Shown: piece after piece, positions 52,940 through 62,499 of the stretch
Numbering within the stretch: position 1 is the stretch's first letter
Layout of the letters: every line of letters starts with the position of its first letter
Assembly (NCBI RefSeq): GCF_016920785.2
Contig: NW_024609879.1
Location: 15,191,145 to 15,255,144 of the forward strand
Length of the DNA: 64,000 nucleotides
Reading direction: 5' to 3'
Origin: Ixodes scapularis
Taxonomy: Eukaryota > Arthropoda > Arachnida > Ixodida > Ixodidae
Notes under the pieces: generated by a model
What the model saw: only the letters and a program-made list of their open reading frames with translations
The model's database searches: none
What the model was told of the DNA's origin: nothing
Made by a program: the position numbers and the translations under genes

Positions 52940-53825
52940 GTGTGTTGGCATTTTCACTTGATTTATTGTCACTTTAGAAACGTATCATTTTGCTCTGTCA
53001 TGTTTCAGTGACTTTACCTCTTCGTTTCTGTTCCATTGATGGGGCGGCACTGTAATCACAGTGCTAGCACTTCACGCATAGCACTGCAGCGAACTGTTTA
53101 AAATATTTTTACGTGTGTGACAGCTACACGGTTGTGCCGTACTGACACCTAGTGACTGTGACCTCTTTCCTGGTGCTGAGGAATTATTTGTCTATGGATT
53201 GCAAACTGGCGGATTCGAGACCCACGTGGTCCCCTCCCTAGGAGCATTTGGGGAGTCGCTCCTAGCCCGAGTTGTTTTGTCGCATAAAGTTCCAATATTC
53301 CCTAGTCATCTAGCAGTAGTGAACAAAACAACATTAGGCCAATATAAACAGATTGCTGCTCCATTAGTCTTTACAGGGTAGTATTAGAAAACACTCTCTA
53401 TGAAGTATAACAAAGTAACTAGCAGCTTTCAAAGCAAAGAAGGGAATGATTATTTTTATAATGTAATACGAAACCGACCTCGGTGACATTTGTTTGCCGT
53501 TGAGGCGCCTGCTTGTCCAGTGAGAAACCGCCATACACCTTCGAAGCCGTGTCCGAGGGACTTCTAGGTACTGTTGGGTTTGTAAACACCTAAAAACATC
53601 CTTGCTTGAGTCGTGATATTTTTCAATTTTACCTGATGCTTTCCAGCCCTACATCATACCTTATGTCCAAAGGATGCCACAGTGACGTCTGTCAAGTTCA
53701 CTCAGAACTCAGCTAAGGTTGCAATGCCTGCCACTACAACACTATTTTTACCAATGCTTTCTTCTAGTGCTTTTTGTTGCTCGCTCACAAAGCATCTAAT
53801 TTAATAAACTGTGATTGCATTTAAG
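52940..53825 (+). other. Intron 5, 0.9 kb
   Basis: Starts GTGTGTTGG and ends ATTTAAG. No repeat or coding frame supported. Confidence 0.55.
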
Positions 53826-54593
53826 ATAAGAACGCTCCAGCCGTCGACAAACCCCAGAAGCCTCGTAGACTGTGTCCTCCAGAGAAGACCCGACGTTTGC
53901 ACCAAGGGGATGCGGTGGGGCAGGAACAACGAGCCAAACGCCAAGCTGGAATACAGGCTGCTCATGGAGAGGAACCACAACGATTTCAAGCTAGAGGACA
54001 TCGGTTTTGTCATTGATATTCAGGTAAGTGCCCCACTTTTCGGTCATTTCTCAATGCACCCCTGAAGAGCTTCCAAAAACATTACACAATGTTTTCGAGG
54101 GCAATCCCGGTCAATTCCACAAATTTTGGGATTACGAGTGATTACCATGTCAGAACTACTAATAATTGCTTCTATGTGATTCGTTTTCCCAGAAGATAAA
54201 GAGTTTTCTTGAAAAAATCGTTTAAACAAAAATCACAAAGTAAAACCGAAACCTTCCCCGCTGCGAGGCAACATCGGTTCCGCTCGTCACATTACAGGAT
54301 GTCAAGTGGTAAGGAGAGCTGCATAGACTACGTCATCAACCCTTCACACCCTTTATTTCTCTCGCCTTTGCGCACCGCGTCTCAAAACGTAGGAAACAAA
54401 CAAAATAATTATTCATATTTGTGACGTTTCCCGCAGGGTTGGCGTGTCCACACAGTGGCGTCGACTGCAGTTCCGTGCACAACCCACTAGATTACACAGA
54501 TTTTATGACTGGAGCCGCTCAGACTAGTTGGCCGGTTTAATAAACATTTAGGCAGAATTATGTCGTAATATGGGACGTATAGGCTTTTCGGAT

Positions 54594-54607
54594 GAAGCGA
54601 CCTAGGA
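54594..54607. repeat. Target-site duplication of LINE copy D, left copy
   Basis: GAAGCGACCTAGGA, identical to 60508-60521 at the other end of the element. Confidence 0.92.
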
Positions 54608-54719
54608 GAGAGAGAGAGATTTTGGGGGTTTATGGCGCAATAGCTACGAGGCCATCTGCGCCAAACTAATTGAAGGTTTGTACTATAAAACAGGTTTTAC
54701 AAAACGGCTAACCAAAAAG

Positions 54720-57700
54720 CTATAATCGGTATAAAAGGCCAATACTACCAAGAAATTCTATTACTCGTTCAAAAGAGACCAGAGGATTCTTTCCCAGAAG
54801 GAGAGCAGGATGAAATGGGATATGATGGTGAAAAAATTCAGGGAAATGAATGCGGCGCTTGGGCTCAAGACCAGGGCACAACCACAAGATATGCAAAACA
54901 GTGAGCCTATCACCACACTGATCGCAGACTGGTGGATCTTCTCCCGAAAGCAGATGCCTATGGGTTACAAAAGAGTGTCCGATTCTCAGACGGCACAACA
55001 ACGTTTCATGGAGTCGGCTCTTGCATGAAGAGCTCTCCCAAACTCCCAAAGCCGGTTTGGTAACATGAAGCTTGTTACCACACTCCATGTCCCATTCCAA
55101 TTGCCAAGAATGAAGAATTGAGGACTTTACCAAGGGCTTAATATCTTGATAGGGTAAACAGGACAGAGATTGTAGAAGGTTACCGGCAGACCCTGCAAGC
55201 TTGTCGGCTTCTTCATTGCCTTGTATGCCAATGTGACTGGGTACCCAACAAAATTTTATATTTTGACCTCCATGCAAAACAGTGTTAAGTTTATATTGAA
55301 TCTGTTGTACAAGCATATTTTTAGTGTCTTTAAGAGAGCAAACTGCAAGAATCACACTTTGAGAGTCAACAAACAGGACCGCCCTCAGTATTTTCCTATT
55401 GATAATGCGTTCGATCGCCATTGATACCGCATAGAGTTCCCCCGTAAAAATGCTGGCGACACAATCGAGTCGTTGAACCTTGGAAAAGCGTTCTGAATAC
55501 ACAGCGCAACCGACAAAAGAAGAAGTCTTGGCACCATCTGTATAAACATGAAGATAACCATCATACTTAGTTTGCAGTTCACCAAACTCTTGCATAATTA
55601 CAGCATGGGAAATGCCGTGCTTGTTGAACTTCGCAAGAGATCAGTCAGATTCAACTCGCTGTGCTTTCCAAGGTGGAATACCGTTGACTTTCCTAACGAG
55701 GCCGACCTGACCCAGAGGAAGGTGCAGAGAAGTGCGAAGATGTTCAATACGGAAGCTTAACGGAGTCACAATGCTTGGTTTATTTTCAAAAAGGCGAAAG
55801 AACCTTGACCTTGTAAGTGAAGAGTATGTCGGATGCTGGGGGTCGGCCAGAATCTTATAAGCATATGTTAGACTAAGATATGTACGTCGTTTGTTCAGGG
55901 ACAGCTCATTGGATTCTGCATACAAACTGAGGACGGGCGATGTCCGGAAGGCTCCTGTTGCCAGTCGCAAGCCGAGATGGTGAACTGGGTCCAACATTTT
56001 AAGGGCAGAAGGCCGAGCCGATCCATACAGTACTGCACCGTAGTCAAGACGGGATCGTACAAGGGCGTTGTATAACTGCAGGATACATTTTCTATCAGAC
56101 CCCCAAGACTTGTGAGATAAAACTTTCAAAAGGTTTGTGGACTGAAGGCATTTTTGCTTCAGAGCTTTAAGGTGGGAAATAAAGTTAAGCTTTTTATCAA
56201 ATATTACAACAAGAAACCGAAGCTCCTTTTTAACTGGAATAGGTGTTCCATTTAATTTCAGGGAGGGATCCAAAGACAGCCCGCGTCGCAAAGAAAAAGG
56301 AACACAGACCGTTTTTGAAGCAGAGAACTTGAACCCATTTTCGTCGGCCCACTTGGACAATTTGTTTATGGCTAACTGCAACTGGAGCTCACAACTAGAA
56401 AGGTTACAGGACGATGATGAAATCTGTATATCATCAGCATAAAGAGAATATGAAATAGATGGTGGCAGCAGTCGTGCGAGTGAATTCATTGTCAGCAAAA
56501 ACAAAGTCACGCTTAAAACACCCCCTTGAGGGACTCCATTTTCTTGAACAAAGGAGTCAGATAGGGCTGAGCCGAGACGAATTTGGAAAGTCCTGTCTGT
56601 CAGATATTCCTTTATGCTTCGTAGCATACAACCCCGGATATTACAGGCATACAGGTTTCGGAGAATCCCATACCTCCATGCTGTGTCATATGCCCTTTCT
56701 AAGTCGAAAAAAACCGCAACACAGTGCTGCCTGTTTACAAATGCCTCACGTATCACAGTCTCCAGGCGAACTAAGTGGTCAAGGGTAGATCGACCTTGGC
56801 GAAATCCACATTGATTGTTATCAAAGACCCTCTGACTTTCTAACATGTAGAAAGCCAAGCCTGTTTATAAGCCTTTCATATGTTTTCCCAAGGCAGCTTG
56901 TGAGTGCAATTGGGCGATAGCTTGATGGTTGTGAGGGGTCTTTGTTAGGCTTTAGGAGGGGGATGATATGTGCGTGTTTCCAAGCCTGAGGGAAACATGC
57001 CTTTTCCCACAAAAGATTAAAAAACAGGAGAAGGTTTTCAAGGGATTCTGTAGAAAGGCGGCGCAGCATTTCATAATGGATTCCATCGGGACCAGGGGCA
57101 GAGAGCTTTCTCACATTAAGAGCCATCTCAAGCTCGCATCGCGTAAATGGTTGGTTATACGATGCCGAGTTTCCTCCTGAACATGACAAGCTTTTGTCGT
57201 TCCGCACGAACTTTTAACTGTCCGAAGGAAACACTGTAGTTGGCCGAACTAGATGAATTATAAAAATGTTCCCCGAGTATGTTACCAATATCTTTTAGAG
57301 ACGAAGAAGGAGCATTAAACGTTGGAATGGCAAAGCACCTGTAATCCCCATTTACTTTCCTGTATCTGTCCCAGGCCTCCTTGGCTGGGACAAAGCTGGT
57401 TAAAGAAGAGAGATACTTCATCCACGACTTCCGCTTTGCCTGCTTCCTAGTCCAACGAGCCTTGGCTTTTCGTCGCTTGAACTCAACAAGGTTACTTGAA
57501 GTGGGGTATCTGCGAAATCTGCCCCACGCCCTATTTTGGTCCGCCCGGGTTGTGGCATACTCCTTATTCCACCAAGGTTTACATTTTTTGGGTATATTAC
57601 CAGATGTTTGGGGAATGGACTGCTGAGCAGCCTTTAGTATCTGCTCAGTAACATAAAGTGTAGCGTTCTCAGGGGACATAGACGAAAGAAGCGAAGGATC

Positions 57701-58438
57701 CAAAGTGGAGTGAAGATTAAAAAGTGCCCAGTCTGCCTTGTCTAACTTCCACCTAGGAACCCGCTTTAAAAGATTAGGCAATGGAACGGTACTTTCTAAA
57801 ACAACTGGATAATGATCACTTCCAAAAGGGTTATGGAGAACCTTCCATGAAAAGCAAGGAAGTAATGAAGGTGAAGCGATAGAAAGATCAATAGATGTGA
57901 ATGTGTTGTGTGCCGCACTAAAAAAAGTTGGCTCTCTCCCGTTAAGAAGGCACAGCCCAGAAGACAATAAAAGACGTTCAATTACACCACCACGGGAGTC
58001 CTGACGGGTACTACCCCACATGGGATGATGAGCGTTAAAATCACTTAAAATTAAAAACGGTTGAGGAAGCTGTCCAACAAGTCCCTGCAGCTCTTGAAGA
58101 TTTAAAGGAACATTTGGCGGTAAGTATAAAGAAACAAGCGTTACAAGGCGGTCCACGAGGAGACGCACTGCAACTGCCTCCAGATGTTTGCGGAGTGGGA
58201 CTTGAGAGCAAGCGACTCCACTCTGCACAACTACTGCAACGCCACCTGAAGGAGTGGAAGCGGGACGGTCTTTCCTGAAAACCTGATGGTGCCTTAAAAT
58301 GTTAAAAGAATTAGAGTGAAGATGGGTTTCTTGCAAGGCAAGAGCGATGGGTCGAAGCTCATCCATGAAATGATTAACATCATCAATATTTCTTAAAATA
58401 CCGCCACAGTTCCATTGCATAAAATGTAACTTCGTCAT
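54720..58438 (-). pseudogene. LINE ORF2 of copy D (EN-RT-RNase H), nearly intact
   Basis: Start ATG 58438 (MTKLHFMQWNCGGILRN). Endonuclease with LQETHL, the SDFNAH motif (usual Gly replaced by Ser) and GSDHYPV. Reverse transcriptase with APGPDG, FFDLERAYDTAW, GVPQGG and LYADD (YADD instead of the YVDD of copies A and B). RNase H with YTDGAKTSSFVGC, the Glu in GELYAVSMAI, FVDSQSV and GNEEADKLAG. The normal stop follows IGLLYRL. Lesions: frameshifts near 57190 and 56850, and an in-frame TGA at 55641-55643 in the linker before RNase H. About 1240 codons in all. Confidence 0.92.
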
Positions 58439-58563
58439 CTATTAAAAAAGTGTGTAAATATGTAAATATAAGAAGATAAAACCTGGTAAAATAAATAAAG
58501 CTATGGAGAGCCAACTCGAGCTAGGTGGAATATGTGACCACAATACGGCAGCTATTGGGGTCA

Positions 58564-59961
58564 TCACTTGGGCGCTACTACAGGTTGCTTCTTTTTAGAT
58601 TTACGAGAAGCTGTCTCCCATTCCATACCATCCTGGTCAGACCCAGGAGTAGACTGACTGTCAGCATCAGTTGGCATCTCCATGTCCTGCGAAGTGTCCG
58701 ATGGATGGAGTATGACGGAGCTGGTCCGGCCTGGTACGCGCGGGGGAAAACCCCGGCCACGACCGGATGGAGGAGTGGCGAACGAACTGGGCGAGGGGTC
58801 ACCCAAGTTCGTCTTGACACCTCCTTTCACAGGAGCTGCATGGGTACCATGCTGCTCCTTCAGTAGGGGAACCCTCTCCACCGAGCAGGAGCGAGAAGCT
58901 CGCTCCTCCCTAGGAGGGGACCTAGGAGAGGGGGAAGGCGCGGCTGTTGCCGGCCTGTCCTTGGATGGAGGGGCAGCACGCGTGCCACCACCAGGGGCTG
59001 GAGGAAGCTGCTGCTGCCCCTGTCGAGGAGCTGGGGCCCTGAGGTCGGCCGCCAAGGTCTCGGGAGAGACCTGCGTGGCCCTCGACTCCGAGCGTGGTGC
59101 AGGGCCCCTGCGCACCACGTCGGCAAAACTCCCCTTTGACACAAAGGAGAAACGTTTTTTCGCTTCCAAATACGAAATGTTCTCCTTCACTTTAATGGCA
59201 AGGGTGTCTTTCTCTTGTTTCCACGAGGGACAGGTACGATAGTAAGCGGGGTGTGGTCCACCGCAATTAACACAGTGGGCCACAGCCTCCTCACAAATGT
59301 CAGAAACATGGCCCTGACTGCCACACTTTGCACATGTCTCCTTCCCTCGGCAGCTGCGTGCTCCGTGACCAAAACGTTGGCAACGGAAGCACCGCTGGGG
59401 GTTGGGGACGTAAGGGCGAATGCGGCAGTTCAGGTATCCAGCCTTGACGGTCTCTGGGAGTGTGTGCTTTTCAAAGGTCAGGATAACATGTTTCGAAGGA
59501 ACCTGTTCACCATTTTTCCGAAACATTATGCGTTTAACAGCGACAACGCCGGAACTTTTAAGTCCCTCGAGAAGTTCTTCTTCGCTTGTGTCCAGAAAGT
59601 CGTCTTCAGAGAGGACTCCACGAATGGTGTTAAGTGTGCGGTGAGGACTCACCGACACCTTCACGTCAACAATGGTGGTCAGGTTGAGGAGTGCTTCGCT
59701 TTGCTTTTTTGTGTTTACCTCCACAAGGAGGTCTCCAAAGTACAGTTTTTTTGCCTTGTAGGAAAACCCTACAAGGTGCTCTAGAACTTTGGCTACAATG
59801 AAGGGTGACATCTTTGCAACTGTCTTGTGTTCATCAAGAGAGTGAACAACAAAAAACTTTGTGAAGGATTCTACCTCGGGATCTTTGTCAATGGTTTTGT
59901 GTTCAAGGCAACGCCTTTTAAGGGCGTGCCCTGAACGGGGTTTAGAGGGGTGGGGTGCCAT
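58564..59961 (-). CDS. LINE ORF1 of copy D, intact
   Basis: I chose the ATG at 59961 (MAPHPSKPRSGHALKRRCLE) because it aligns with the start of copy A; the frame is open 19 codons further up. About 465 residues: N-terminal RNA-binding region (TLNTIRGVLSEDDF), three zinc knuckles (CFRCQRFGHGARSC, CAKCGSQGHVSDIC, CVNCGGPHPAYYRTC), then a Ser/Pro/Arg-rich tail ending KKKQPVVAPK. The frame has no lesion, while its partner ORF2 has three. Confidence 0.9.
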   Translation of the reverse strand: MAPHPSKPRSGHALKRRCLEHKTIDKDPEVESFTKFFVVHSLDEHKTVAKMSPFIVAKVLEHLVGFSYKAKKLYFGDLLVEVNTKKQSEALLNLTTIVDVKVSVSPHRTLNTIRGVLSEDDFLDTSEEELLEGLKSSGVVAVKRIMFRKNGEQVPSKHVILTFEKHTLPETVKAGYLNCRIRPYVPNPQRCFRCQRFGHGARSCRGKETCAKCGSQGHVSDICEEAVAHCVNCGGPHPAYYRTCPSWKQEKDTLAIKVKENISYLEAKKRFSFVSKGSFADVVRRGPAPRSESRATQVSPETLAADLRAPAPRQGQQQLPPAPGGGTRAAPPSKDRPATAAPSPSPRSPPREERASRSCSVERVPLLKEQHGTHAAPVKGGVKTNLGDPSPSSFATPPSGRGRGFPPRVPGRTSSVILHPSDTSQDMEMPTDADSQSTPGSDQDGMEWETASRKSKKKQPVVAPK

Positions 59962-60507
59962 AGAAGGGCAAAGAATGTTCGGAATCCGCGGTGCACCGCC
60001 CACCACCGAGCCCAACAAGGGGTTAGGTAACGCACCATAACAAGATGAGCTTGGCTGGAGACGTTACACTAACAGTGCTGCCGGGAAACTATACCCAAGT
60101 GTGGGTCAAGAAAGAGGTCTATTGCCACCCAAGGTTAGCCCTTGCCGCCAAAGAGGGGTGAAAAAGGAGTAAGAGAAATGAGAGAGAAGTAAAAGAAACA
60201 GGAAAGGTAAAGGTGAAAGATTGGAGGGGATAGTAGAAGAAAAGGCGACTAGACTGAACCATCCTGGCCAGGCCTTACCAGGACTCCCGTCTACGAGAAG
60301 CGGGGGCCGAAGTGGTGTATTGCCTCACCCGGGGGGCCCCGAAGGGTCCAAACCTACCCCGGGCTCGGCTCAACCACCAGGATGCCCTTTTCCCCGGACA
60401 CGGGAAAGCCACGCACAGCCATACGTGGGCGGGCGAACCCGCATGGCTCGGGGTCCGTGGAGACGCCACTCTCCAAACACCTGCTTTCACAGGTGCCCCC
60501 TGCGGGG
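59962..60507 (-). promoter_or_regulatory. 5' UTR of LINE copy D
   Basis: Matches the copy A UTR nearly base for base over its outer ~270 bp (60243-60507). Presumed internal promoter, no TATA box seen. Confidence 0.7.
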
Positions 60508-60521
60508 GAAGCGACCTAGGA
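60508..60521. repeat. Target-site duplication of LINE copy D, right copy
   Basis: GAAGCGACCTAGGA, the partner of 54594-54607. Confidence 0.92.
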
Positions 60522-61059
60522 CTGTGTTGTTTTCTCAACATTGAAATTTATGTGCAGTTGTCATTTAAGCCACACATTATGCTCGCATTAGTTATGTTGC
60601 CTTCTATGAAGGTACAGTTTGATGTTCAAAAACAGCACTTAAAACAGCATGCTTAGAAAGCTCAATATACTAAAGTTCTGTTTAAAACCGTATTTATTTC
60701 TTTACAGGCAGCTTCAACAAAAAGAATAAGCAACAAGAATGTCTTCCAAAAAAATTTTGTTTGTACCCGGTTTTCAGCAGCGCAAAACTTTACATATCCG
60801 TCAAGGCGCACCTGTTATGGCATGCCACAATTGTGGGCTGCTCACAACATGTCCACACAATGTCCGCGCCTGTTGTGGCCATGTTTTCTTGTTCGTAGAC
60901 ATCGTATTGATCCATACCTTCCCAAATCAGGCATACAAAGTCACAGCTCTTTGAGAACAGATGAGCACTATTTACAAAGAAGATGCAGTTCCTTCCGTTT
61001 AAAGGAACTTCATGTAAATAGCTTTTTGAACATTCGATCAAGTGGCACAACTTTTGCAG

Positions 61060-61401
61060 GACTCCTTCATTGGTGCCTCACCGAATGGGATCTGGAGCTG
61101 CTCTTGCCATGGTGTGGGCATCCTGGAGGTGAAGTGTCCAGCGGTCCTTAAGAAGCCAGGCTCGCCGATCACAAGGGCGGACTGCCTCAATGACAACCTC
61201 GAGCTCCCTACCTACCATAAGTACTACACTCAGGTGCAGACCCAGTTGCATGTGTGCCGCAAGAGTGTGACCCATTTTGTTGTCTGGGGGCCGGACGACC
61301 TCCATGTGCAGGAAGTAGCTTATGACAAAGCTTTCTTTGCTCCAATCCTCAGCAAGGCGCGACAGTTCTGGGTAAAACAGATTGCTCTAGAACTCGTGTA
61401 A
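61060..61401 (+). other. Exon 7: catalytic half of the YqaJ domain
   Basis: Follows acceptor CTTTTGCAG, phase 0 with exon 6. Reads DSFIGASPNGIWSCSCHGVG, then ILEVKCP, YYTQVQTQLHVCRKSVTHFV and VWGPDDLHVQEV, ending IALELV before TAA. In this family GASPDG...EvKCP supplies the Asp, Glu and Lys of the PD-(D/E)XK-like site. Glu and Lys are kept, but codon 61084-61086 is AAT (Asn) instead of an Asp codon. Confidence 0.85.
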
Positions 61402-62310
61402 TTGCCACGCTGCATAAAATGGCTATGGGTACTGTGCAATCCCTCTGAACGACTTGGAAATTATATTGTGTTGTCATTCTGCGCCGTTCTGTCCTAGAAC
61501 AAGACTAAGTGTTGCATTTATGGAGCGATTGTGGTTCAAGGGTCAGATTTTAAGAAAGACAGCGCATGTGGCACATTGAGGCAAGCAGCTGAGCGCATCA
61601 ACCTCTACTTACGAACGGTCTACAGTCAAATGATGATCGTGATTTGAATTCTTTTAATACTCTTACCGAGACTTTTTACTAAGGATCAAAGAAGTCCACA
61701 CCATTTCACTCAAGGCAATTTGGTTTGATGTAAACTTCTAGGAAAATGACCTTGTCAAAAGGCAAATGGAACATCCTGCGTGATGTTTGGTCCTCCCGTT
61801 TATGTACCAGTCGATTGGTAGATAGAATGACCGTCATGATATTTACTGCAATGTTAGGCATGCGTTTCTCTACCCATCACAATACCAAAAAGTGCTTGAC
61901 TCGTCAAAGGCAGACAGCACGATACCTGTTCCATGCTTCCTGTAAATATCACATTAGTTTTCATCTACCATGAAACCTAGTTGTCCAGAACATTTACATC
62001 TTTACACATGCTTTTGTTGACTGCTTGCTTGGCAAACTGTGTGATGTTGCCTTATGCTGCAGTTCCTTTATGCTGTGTAAGCAATCCAAGACGTCGGGAT
62101 GCCTAAACGAGTACACTAGAATCCTATTAATAGACAGTGTTGTATTAGTTTTCAACAAATTTCAAAATGTGACTGCTTTGTAACATTTTATTTCATGAAA
62201 CTTCATGGCAGTAACATTTAAAATTAAAGAAGGCAATAGTGACAGTAAAGTGCAGGTTAAAAAAACAAAGAAATGCAGGGCTGATTTTTCACACTAGCGA
62301 CCGAGTCCTC
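61402..62310. other. Unannotated 3' flank of the SWIM-YqaJ gene
   Basis: Probably the 3' UTR and beyond. No clear polyadenylation signal, gene or repeat identified. Confidence 0.4.
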
Positions 62311-62313
62311 TAA

Positions 62314-62493
62314 TACCCCATTCACACGACCAGCACAAAGGTACCTTTAACATAGGTCCCTTTGCAGCCAGCGAATCAGCCCGCGCTAGTAGATCGTGAG
62401 CATATGCCACGCGCGGAGGATAGCGAACTGATTCGCCTTTCGCCATAAAGGTCCCTTAGCTAAAGGGACCTTTATGCTTGTGTGAATATGGTA
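62314..62493. mobile_element. 180 bp PIF/Harbinger-like MITE
   Basis: The ends TACCCCATTCACAC and the complement of GTGTGAATATGGTA (two mismatches) are flanked by TAA on both sides (62311-62313 and 62494-62496). Inside the right end is a self-complementary word AAAGGTCCCTTAGCTAAAGG, and the left end carries a matching AAAGGTACC/GGTCCCTTT. The 3 bp TAA duplication fits PIF/Harbinger. Confidence 0.82.
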
Positions 62494-62499
62494 TAACAA

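Larger units (their letters stand above)
50701..54023 (+). other. Exons 4-6: linker and first half of the YqaJ domain
   Basis: Exon 4 reads MAPLDEINLCKPGKPARRIC, then QAAVLRSIPKLNAEDTDSAS, an acidic linker. This frame is phase 0, while exon 3 leaves two bases, so the junction is out of frame by my reading. Exon 5 (52777-52939) has VERIEKGTRQQASCLFWKEA and RYRRPTAS, the first YqaJ helix (compare IE..TR.Q..S..W...R..RiTAS). Exon 6 (53826-54023) has MRWGRNNEPNAKLEYRLLME and the GFVID motif, including the conserved W-G--NEP block. Confidence 0.72.
54608..60507 (-). mobile_element. I-like LINE copy D, full length, in intron 6 of the SWIM-YqaJ gene
   Basis: Complete element: 5' terminus at 60507 (CCTGCGGGG), UTR, ORF1, ORF2 with RNase H, and a 3' end with TTGCGCCATAAACCCCCAAA and a (TC)n tail. 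It is flanked by a 14 bp target duplication, so this is a simple insertion by target-primed reverse transcription. It is antisense to the host gene and adds 5.9 kb to intron 6, which would be about 1.1 kb without it. Confidence 0.95.
49647..61401 (+). pseudogene. SWIM zinc finger-YqaJ exonuclease gene, seven exons, probably inactive
   Basis: Inferred exons: 49647-49908, 50001-50169, 50513-50629, about 50701-50935, 52777-52939, 53826-54023, 61060-61401 (stop TAA). All introns but one have GT/AG ends with matching phases. The N-terminal part resembles the unnamed region that precedes SWIM in this arthropod family, SWIM is split over exons 2-3, and a YqaJ/lambda-exonuclease fold spans exons 5-7. 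YqaJ enzymes degrade one strand of duplex DNA for recombination; the role of the animal SWIM-YqaJ proteins is not known to me. Defects: in-frame TAA in exon 2 (50033-50035), an exon 3/4 phase mismatch, and Asp-to-Asn in the metal-binding motif. LINE copy D lies in intron 6. The gene may be a host gene or cargo of a large transposon. Confidence 0.72.
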
